From assembly GCA_964449305.1 (NCBI GenBank), contig CAYUYM010000230.1, positions 1 to 5,048 of the forward strand: a DNA stretch of 5,048 bases, in the 5' to 3' direction. Below the pieces are notes generated by a model. It did no database searches. It was not told where the DNA came from and saw only the letters and a program-made list of their open reading frames with translations. Positions 4,594-5,048 of the stretch are shown here, one piece after another. Origin of the DNA: CAYUYM01 sp964449305 (GTDB lineage: Bacteria; Bacteroidota; Ignavibacteria; SZUA-365; CAYQST01). The position numbers and the translations under genes are program-made. Position 1 is the stretch's first letter, and every line of letters begins with the position of its first letter.

Positions 4594-5001
4594 ATGATCA
4601 AACGCGTCGCACATATCGGAATCGCCGTCAGCCAGCTCGATGGCGCCCAGTCCATCTTTCAATCCCTCCTCGGCATGGCACCATCCCATGTGCAGCGTGT
4701 GGAGGAGCAGAAGGTGGATGTCAGCAGCTTCCATGTGGATGACACGAACCTCGAGCTCACCTGCGGCATTTCCGAGGATTCCCCCATCTCCAAGTTCATC
4801 GAGAAGCGTGGCGAGGGCATCCACCACATCGCCTTTGAGGTGGACGACATCCATGCCGAGCTCGCGCGCCTCAAGGCGGCTGGAGTGCGCCTCATCGACG
4901 AATCCCCGCGCGTCGGCGCCGACAACTACTGGGTCGCCTTCGTGCACCCGAAATCGGCGAACGGGGTGCTCGTGGAGCTGTGTCAACCGAAGAACAGTTG
5001 A
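4594..5001 (+). CDS. mce: Methylmalonyl-CoA epimerase
   Basis: The enzyme interconverts (2S)- and (2R)-methylmalonyl-CoA, linking propionyl-CoA carboxylase with the B12-dependent mutase and succinyl-CoA; it is a cytosolic metal-dependent VOC-fold protein. From ATG 4594 the product is 135 residues, the usual length. Signatures are RVAHIGIAVSQLD (4-16), the L-E-L strand around Glu54, GIHHIAFEVDDIHAEL (75-90) and the C-terminal VAFVHPKSANGVLVELCQP (114-132). The likely metal and catalytic residues His7, the His77-His78 pair and Glu128 are present. The motif 'PR.GA' is followed by DNYW, where I would expect HGxK-like residues, a small deviation. In-frame ATGs at 4570 and 4543 would add 8 or 17 residues; none has a strong Shine-Dalgarno, so 4594 is chosen on family N-terminus. 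The last codons and the TGA are inside a heptamer tandem array. No mutase or carboxylase gene is in view. Confidence 0.92.
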   Translation: MIKRVAHIGIAVSQLDGAQSIFQSLLGMAPSHVQRVEEQKVDVSSFHVDDTNLELTCGISEDSPISKFIEKRGEGIHHIAFEVDDIHAELARLKAAGVRLIDESPRVGADNYWVAFVHPKSANGVLVELCQPKNS

Positions 5002-5048
5002 CAGTTGACAGTTGACAGTTGGCAGTTGACAGTTGGCAGTTGACAGTT
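4994..5048. repeat. Heptamer tandem repeat ACAGTTG / GCAGTTG
   Basis: Seven full 7-base units and a partial eighth follow one another without a gap: four ACAGTTG, then GCAGTTG, ACAGTTG, GCAGTTG, ACAGTT, and the array continues past the window edge. The alternation of A and G variants at the 3' side suggests duplication of a 14-base block. The array begins inside the last codons of the epimerase gene and supplies its TGA stop (4999-5001). Confidence 0.95.

Noticed and set aside
4994..5048. Heptamer array as a CRISPR array.
   Set aside because: Units are 7 bases, contiguous, with no unique spacers; it is a simple tandem repeat.

Overview
The window (5,048 bases, GC-rich) is a gene-dense bacterial chromosome segment. 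It holds one minus-strand lipoprotein gene and six confident plus-strand genes, with no phage, transposase, CRISPR, tRNA or rRNA sequence that I can see. The lineage is uncertain. Short tandem heptamer (ACAGTTG-type) and octamer (TCTTCAAC-type) repeats at gene ends, a composite 'CGTCATTCCCGC...' intergenic repeat, and a secreted protein with DGICD repeats remind me of the Bacteroidetes/Chlorobi (FCB) group, for example Ignavibacteria or Kapabacteria. That placement is an inference from general resemblance and was not tested.

Layout. 1-177: an intergenic composite repeat with strong hairpins, then a short octamer array that runs into the end of the next gene. 178-723 (minus): a 181-residue lipoprotein of unknown function. 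724-901: a divergent intergenic region that may encode a 31-residue leader peptide. 902-2350 and 2343-2552: xseA and xseB, the two subunits of exodeoxyribonuclease VII, overlapping by 8 bases. 2553-2740: an intergenic region with two related GTGTTGG dyads. 2741-3268 and 3295-3744: a SRPBCC (AHSA1-like) protein and a PhnB-like VOC-fold protein, probably co-transcribed. 3745-3996: a regulatory region with two hairpins, a perfect 16-base palindrome with an extra half-site, and a good sigma-54-type -24/-12 element. 3997-4398: a small secreted protein with four DxNxDGICD metal-binding-type loops, closed by a textbook intrinsic terminator. 4594-5001: methylmalonyl-CoA epimerase, whose stop codon lies inside a heptamer tandem array that runs off the window.

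How the genes relate. XseA and XseB form one enzyme. The SRPBCC/VOC pair is a recurrent neighbour pair of small ligand-binding folds with no firm pathway. The epimerase belongs to propionyl-CoA/methylmalonyl-CoA metabolism. These units do not look like one pathway. The most unusual part is the 3840-4450 unit: palindrome, sigma-54-like promoter, DGICD protein and terminator look like a self-contained, separately regulated gene for a secreted, probably calcium-binding, cysteine-rich protein.
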